DNA from: Coriobacteriales bacterium
GTDB lineage: Bacteria; Actinomycetota; Coriobacteriia; Coriobacteriales; UBA8131
Length of the DNA stretch: 61,957 bases
Direction of reading: 5' to 3'
Assembly: GCA_031282405.1 (NCBI GenBank)
Contig: JAITDU010000019.1
Span: 1 to 61,957 of the forward strand
In this document: in pieces, positions 59,474-61,957 of the stretch
How the letters are laid out: every line of letters begins with the position of its first letter
Position numbering within the stretch: the stretch's first letter is position 1
Position numbers and translations under genes: made by a program
The notes under the pieces: model-generated
What the model was told of the DNA's origin: nothing
The model's database searches: none
Seen by the model: the letters and a program-made list of their open reading frames with translations, nothing else

Positions 59474-60106
59474 TCAGTCTAAGGTGAGATGGTAGACTTC
59501 ATAGCCGGCGTTGGGGTCGTAGACAACGATACCATTATTGAACAGGTCATTAGAAAAACCACTTCTTGATGTCGCTTCTGAACGTGTCAGCTTGTAGGTG
59601 ACGTAGACGGCTGGCTTTCCGGAGGTATCACCCTCAGGAAATGCCTGAAACCAAAATCCGTCGGCTGTAGCAGCTGTGGCATCAGAGGCCTTGATAGCAG
59701 AAAGCGCGATGGTCCAGTAACCGACTTCGGTAGGTGGCCAGGAATATTCCTCGCCCAGTAAGGCGGCAGCCCTGCGACAGGTTTCAGAGGAGTCACCATA
59801 AGCATAATAGGACAGGGTTCCGATCGGAAAGAGCTTGCAGTTCAGAGTATTAAATACTGTGCCTCTTGTGAATGCATCTGCGGCGGAGCCGTTGTTGAAC
59901 TCGTCATTGGCCCACGCCTCATCGAGTACGGCATGCACGGCTATGTTTGCATCGCGGGCGCGCATCTCCCACTCTTTATCCTCTGCTTTGCTTATATAGC
60001 CCGTGAGCGCCGGTATGGCAATAGCGGCAAGTATGCCGAGAATTACGATGACGACGATGAGTTCGACGAGGGTGAAGCCGGCGCGCCTGTTTTTCTCCCC
60101 CGGCAC
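59474..60106 (-). CDS. Type IV prepilin-like protein, probable phase-variable N-terminus
   Basis: The protein has the class III/prepilin signature RRAGFTLVELIVVIVILGILAAIAIP then LTGYISKAEDKEWEMRARDANIAVHAVLDE, with cleavage expected after Gly in AG/FTLVEL and Glu at position 5 of the mature form. The mature domain has about 200 residues. GTG 60106 gives a short leader MPGEKNRRAG but has no ribosome binding site. The frame stays open upstream to a G10 tract (plus-strand C10, 60241-60250). Beyond the tract an ATG at 60281 with GGAGAGGG before it is out of frame by one base. At 9 or 12 bases the ATG would read through into the pilin. See the finding on this tract. Confidence 0.8.
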   Translation of the reverse strand: MPGEKNRRAGFTLVELIVVIVILGILAAIAIPALTGYISKAEDKEWEMRARDANIAVHAVLDEAWANDEFNNGSAADAFTRGTVFNTLNCKLFPIGTLSYYAYGDSSETCRRAAALLGEEYSWPPTEVGYWTIALSAIKASDATAATADGFWFQAFPEGDTSGKPAVYVTYKLTRSEATSRSGFSNDLFNNGIVVYDPNAGYEVYHLTLD

Positions 60107-60240
60107 AGGACATGAAAAAACCGCCTGTTCAGAGTGAACAGCGGCGGCGGCGTGGTCGTGCTTCGGGGTGTGAGAAGGGGCGGCTCCTAAGCCAGAGCGA
60201 GCATTTAAGCTAGAGCCAGCGCTAACACTAAGCGGTGATG

Positions 60241-60250
60241 CCCCCCCCCC
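60241..60250 (-). repeat. Homopolymer tract (G10 on coding strand) upstream of the prepilin
   Basis: Ten C bases on the plus strand read as G10 on the coding strand. They lie between an ATG with a strong ribosome binding site (60281; GGAGAGGG at plus-strand 60286-60293) and the prepilin frame. With ten bases the ATG frame stops at TAG shortly after the tract; with nine or twelve it continues into the prepilin with no stop. Confidence 0.8.
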
Positions 60251-60422
60251 GTGGCGTAATTTTCGACTTCATTCTCAACATGTTTCCCTCTCCAATCTTA
60301 GTTGTAGTGCTTCCAACAGACCTGTGATGTTTATGACAGGGCCAATAGTAGCACAAACTCGCACCAGTGCAAACGTTTGCTGCGTAGAAAAGGCAGTCAC
60401 TATGTCTAGCCGGTAAGTGCCC

Positions 60423-60461
60423 CCGTCATTGCGAGCCGCCTACAGTTCCTCGCAATGACGG
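60423..60461. repeat. REP-like palindrome
   Basis: CCGTCATTGCGAG (60423-60435) and CTCGCAATGACGG (60449-60461) form a perfect 13-base inverted repeat with a 13-base loop. Palindromes of this CGTCATTGCGAG type are widespread as REP/MITE-like elements in unrelated bacteria. It lies between the toxin gene and the prepilin leader. Confidence 0.75.
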
Positions 60462-60511
60462 AAGGTTGCACAAGGTCAGGTGTGCACGTGAACTGCATTC
60501 AAACAGCTTTT

Positions 60512-60796
60512 CTATAGCTCCAGTTCCGCGTGACTGCCGGTGCGGGTCAACGTCAACGTGAGAACCTGCTTCTCTAGTTTGTAGATAAGCATCCAGTCCG
60601 GGGCTATGTGGCAGTCGCGAAAGCCATTCCAGTTGCCCGTCAGGGCGTGGTCCTGGTATTTGGCATCAAGCACCTTCCCGGCAGCAATGTCATCAACAAC
60701 ATTCTCCATCTCGGAGAGGTCCTTTCCTTGCCTGATAATGCGTCTGAGGTCTTTTTTGAACGCCTTGGTGCGCCTGACCTGGTATGGCTCATCCAT
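60512..60796 (-). CDS. yafQ: YafQ/RelE-type toxin of a type II toxin-antitoxin pair
   Basis: The 94-residue protein from ATG 60796 matches YafQ-type mRNA interferases: YQVRRTKAFKKDLRRIIRQGKDL at the start, HALTGNWNGFRDCHIAPDWMLIYKL near residue 50 and LTRTGSHAELEL at the end, where the His corresponds to the catalytic residue of YafQ. Such toxins cut mRNA at the ribosome. The start overlaps the end of the antitoxin gene by eight bases, the usual order with antitoxin first. The longer frame upstream of 60796 overlaps the antitoxin and is not the start. Confidence 0.9.
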   Translation of the reverse strand: MDEPYQVRRTKAFKKDLRRIIRQGKDLSEMENVVDDIAAGKVLDAKYQDHALTGNWNGFRDCHIAPDWMLIYKLEKQVLTLTLTRTGSHAELEL

Positions 60797-61070
60797 CGTC
60801 GTCGTTGTCCAAGTCGGCCACCAACTCGGCAAAGCTAGCGTAGGACTTGGCATGCGGATCACGCGACACCCTGTTGGCCTCCTCCATCGCAGCTATCGTC
60901 TCGGCGTTATAGGTGCGCACGTCAAACGGGATGCCGCCAACACGCAGTATCTTTGCGAAGTAGATGCGGATAGCTGTAGGAATGTCCAGACCATTATCAG
61001 CCAGGACGCTGTTCACAGCGTCTCGCATGTCAGGCTCCACGCGGGCCTGTACCAGTGCTGTGTTGCTCAT
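60789..61070 (-). CDS. dinJ: RelB/DinJ-family antitoxin
   Basis: The 93-residue protein has the ribbon-helix-helix start of RelB/DinJ antitoxins: TALVQARVEPDMRDAVNSVLADNGLDIPTAIRIYFAKIL, followed by a linker and an acidic C-terminus (SFAELVADLDNDDDG) that would wrap the toxin. It binds DNA through its N-terminus and represses the pair's promoter, and it neutralises YafQ. ATG 61070 was preferred to 61073 because of its spacing from GAGGAG. A sigma70 promoter overlapped by inverted repeats lies just upstream. Confidence 0.9.
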   Translation of the reverse strand: MSNTALVQARVEPDMRDAVNSVLADNGLDIPTAIRIYFAKILRVGGIPFDVRTYNAETIAAMEEANRVSRDPHAKSYASFAELVADLDNDDDG

Positions 61071-61088
61071 CATAGCTCCTCTCACTAA

Positions 61089-61126
61089 ACAAATATAATT
61101 GTATGTATTTTACATATATTTGTCAA
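61089..61126 (-). promoter_or_regulatory. Promoter/operator of the dinJ-yafQ pair
   Basis: On the minus strand TTGACA (61126-61121), 17 bases, then TACAAT (61103-61098) give a near-consensus promoter. ACAAATATA (61089-61097) and TATATTTGT (61115-61123) form a perfect 9-base inverted repeat, and ATGTA-TTT-TACAT (61103-61115) is nested inside. The repeats overlap both promoter boxes, as expected for autorepression by the antitoxin. Confidence 0.8.
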
Positions 61127-61228
61127 TTAGATGGAGGTATTCCGCGGAAACAATTGCGACCAATTCCGCGACCTTAATCATGTGCTGAGCGCTTTTCCAT
61201 GCAATCTCATCAACGCACACATCCGCAT

Positions 61229-61957
61229 CTAGCCTACTTTTTGAAACACTGGGTCAGCGGTAGTGTCAGCATGCCAAACACTGAAGCCTGAGCCTGGATC
61301 GTAAAAAATCTCCTCATTCTCTATAAAAGAATCATAGTACACGAAGTCACCACTGGCTCGACCGCTATCTGAGTCCAACTCCATTGAAACACAGTAACCC
61401 CATGCAATGATAGAGCCACTGCTGTTTACCCAGCAAACATACCTGGGCGAACCACTAAATATCATAGCTGGTAAATCGGTATAGCGATACAACTCCGCAA
61501 GACCGCACGCCACCGTGGGAGGATGATAGCCACTGTCATCATAGTAAGCACCGCCTTCGTCAGGGTCACCCGGTGAGAATTGTATATCATGCGTACCAGC
61601 GGGAAATCTGGGGAACTCCGGGTTGAGCGGGTCGCCCTTGAACATCAAAGTACCACTGGAGTCGCGGGCCAATACAGCGTCTTGGCCATTGTAGTAGCCA
61701 AGTCCATTCTCATTAACAGAGAGCGTCCCGGTATACACAGTATGGTTGCCCCAATACTCGCTTATCACCGTCTGGGCACCCATAGTGTACTGACGACCTT
61801 CCTGCTTCCAGCCTTCGTACTGAGCCTTGTCGATATAGCCCGTAAGTGCCGGTATGGCAATAGCGGCAAGGATGCCAAGTATGACAATAACAACAATGAG
61901 TTCAACGAGCGTAAAACCTTTGCGGGTTTGTGTTTCACTTTTTGCATAAGCAACTCT
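61229..61957 (-). CDS. Second type IV prepilin-like protein, 5' end beyond the window
   Basis: Read leftwards from the window edge, the frame gives RVAYAKSETQTRKGFTLVEL, then IVVIVILGILAAIAIPALTG, followed by YIDKAQYEGWKQEGRQYTMGAQTVISEYWGNH and a beta-rich domain of about 170 residues. The prepilin motif and first helix are nearly identical to those of the gene at 59474-60106, so the two are paralogues. No start codon occurs in this frame before the window ends, so the leader is at least 14 residues and the gene is incomplete here. An ATG near 61945 belongs to another frame. It lies upstream of the toxin-antitoxin pair. Confidence 0.85.
   Translation of the reverse strand, partial: RVAYAKSETQTRKGFTLVELIVVIVILGILAAIAIPALTGYIDKAQYEGWKQEGRQYTMGAQTVISEYWGNHTVYTGTLSVNENGLGYYNGQDAVLARDSSGTLMFKGDPLNPEFPRFPAGTHDIQFSPGDPDEGGAYYDDSGYHPPTVACGLAELYRYTDLPAMIFSGSPRYVCWVNSSGSIIAWGYCVSMELDSDSGRASGDFVYYDSFIENEEIFYDPGSGFSVWHADTTADPVFQKVG

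Noticed and set aside
61765-61953. 62-residue minus-strand frame starting MLMQKVKHKP
   Set aside because: It is a shifted frame over the N-terminal part of the second prepilin; the prepilin frame itself is open to the window edge.

Overview
The window looks like a chromosome segment of an anaerobic actinobacterium, most likely a gut-type Coriobacteriia/Eggerthellales relative. This rests on gene content only: peptidoglycan synthesis genes with an mraZ-rsmH-ftsL-ftsI start, an LPXTG-type surface protein with a TQXA/thioester-like head, an iorA-iorB-paaK aryl-pyruvate operon, molybdenum cofactor genes, type IV-like prepilins and a T-box leader. No rRNA or tRNA gene was recognised. The species is not determined.

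Layout. (1) 1-7317: a type I-E CRISPR array of 22 identical 28-base repeats, transcribed leftwards, with its leader at 7125-7317. Three places where a 33-base spacer is expected hold 1.07, 3.08 and 1.65 kb of phage DNA instead (holin, portal, an ADP-ribosyltransferase/ADP-ribosylglycohydrolase pair, DUF4417, HNH nuclease, small terminase). Phage genes are cut exactly at repeat borders. This is either a real and very unusual array or an assembly chimera between the array and a phage it targets. (2) 7318-17572 (minus): a complete type I-E cas operon (cas3, cse1, cse2, cas7, cas5, cas6e, cas1, cas2), preceded by a stand-alone DnaQ-like exonuclease and a probable BECR-fold toxin-like gene. (3) 17.9-37.7 kb: cell wall and division genes. 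murE-asnB-murJ and murD-ftsW-murG run rightwards. mraZ-rsmH-ftsL-ftsI-murF-mraY run leftwards towards them, and a serine recombinase sits at the meeting point. Inverting the murD-ftsW-murG block would restore the textbook dcw order. (4) 38.0-41.8 kb (minus): moeA, moaA, moaC, mogA for molybdopterin synthesis. (5) 42.0-46.8 kb: a cell-wall-anchored adhesin with a C10 tract in its signal peptide, then a divergent tryptophanase-family lyase under a T-box leader. (6) 46.8-52.6 kb (plus): lipoprotein FKBP isomerase, iorA, iorB, paaK. (7) 53.0-58.2 kb: L,D-transpeptidase (minus), then glmU-prs-pth (plus). (8) 58.2-61.9 kb (minus): orphan HipA-like kinase, a prepilin whose best start is separated from its frame by a G10 tract, a DinJ-YafQ toxin-antitoxin pair with a clear promoter/operator, and a second prepilin cut by the window edge.

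How it works together. Most of the window concerns the cell envelope: precursor synthesis (glmU, murE, murD, murF, mraY, murG), lipid II flipping (murJ), septal synthesis (ftsW, ftsI, ftsL), an L,D-transpeptidase, and surface structures (adhesin, prepilins) that carry homopolymer tracts suited to phase variation. The cas operon and array show heavy phage pressure. Two copies of a 205-base palindromic element lie between convergent gene pairs, and several core enzymes carry low-complexity insertions.
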